NCBI GenBank assembly: GCA_026552835.1
Contig: JAPMTY010000003.1
Location: 1-31,789, forward strand
Direction of reading: 5' to 3'
Length of the DNA: 31,789 bases
Source of the DNA: Candidatus Methanoperedens sp.
GTDB lineage: Archaea; Halobacteriota; Methanosarcinia; Methanosarcinales; Methanoperedenaceae
Below are positions 31,570 to 31,789 of the stretch, piece by piece. The position numbers and the translations under genes are program-made. Position 1 is the stretch's first letter. The number at the start of each line of letters is the position of its first letter. A model generated the notes under the pieces. That model did no database searches. It saw nothing but the letters and a program-made list of their open reading frames with translations, and was not told where the DNA came from.

Positions 31570-31789
31570 TTTATTCTCTCCTTGTGCCAGACATTTTCCC
31601 AAACTCATATAATGCTAGAGAAATCAGCAACAGTTGCTATTATAATTCCAAGAACCGAAGAAATCAGGCAAATTGCTCCGCATTTATTCCATGTCGTCTT
31701 AAAATACGATACAATATAGAATGAATCACAGATTCCAGAGGGTGAATGGATGAGGGTTGCGCGAGTGTTGGATGCTGAAATTCCATGAA

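Noticed and set aside
31609..31789. Possible start of a gene at the right edge (ATG at about 31750 after GGTGAATGG)
   Set aside because: Both nearby ATG frames stop within about 40 bases. Nothing else is supported in this stretch beyond the S-layer promoter.

Overview
The window reads as euryarchaeal chromosome, most like Methanosarcinales and in particular the Methanoperedenaceae. The evidence is an F420-biosynthesis gene (cofC), transcription factor S, an HVO_0476-type zinc-finger protein, DUF366 and DUF131 proteins, a DRG-type GTPase, a tandem-domain S-layer protein of the Methanosarcina type, TATA-box promoters and GGAGGTGA-like ribosome binding sites. The lineage is inference; no rRNA is present.

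Layout. 1-2.84 kb (minus): an ABC-2 exporter (permease cut by the window edge, plus ATPase), pdxS and cofC. 2.99-8.31 kb (mostly plus): an ammonium transporter fused to a PII-like domain, an SdpI-like membrane protein, two very small zinc-ribbon genes on the minus strand (one apparently needing a -1 frameshift), a DUF192 protein and a large Ig-like lipoprotein. 8.5-10.2 kb: an Lrp/AsnC regulator overlapping an aminotransferase. 10.2-15.3 kb (mostly minus): a polytopic membrane protein, the pyrG-DUF366-DUF131-DUF131 operon, a small CxxC-type protein, and pcm with its HVO_0476 partner. 15.4-20.4 kb: a small coiled-coil membrane protein with a clear terminator, leuD, a DRG GTPase-NUDIX-TFS operon, an M20 peptidase and a bestrophin/DUF4239-like membrane protein. 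20.5-24.4 kb (minus): a phosphate ABC transporter operon pstS-pstC-pstA-pstB in which PstB carries a C-terminal TusA domain. 24.4-27.8 kb: an accessory region of short, mostly unrecognised genes. 27.87 kb: tRNA-Cys. 28-29.4 kb: a fetA/fetB-type ABC transporter. 29.4-31.6 kb: the S-layer protein.

Most unusual signal. In the accessory region four short genes (24393-24537, 26232-26628, 26833-26965, 27531-27822) have the same architecture. Each has a TATA box and a ribosome binding site leading to an ATG whose frame closes after 12-19 codons. The +1 frame holds a conserved [KQ]EG[IV]xFA peptide that runs into the rest of the gene with no usable start codon of its own. In all four the frames meet at xxA AGA AGG. 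Either this is a family of genes with programmed +1 frameshifting just after initiation, or they are dual-frame leader ORFs. One lies directly in front of pstS with a TAATG overlap.

Other points: hairpins that occlude start or stop codons in the pst operon and at several gene ends, two apparently widespread intergenic repeats (one of which supplies the N-terminus of the NUDIX protein), and an AT-rich two-gene cassette of unknown function. No CRISPR array, rRNA or intact insertion sequence was seen.
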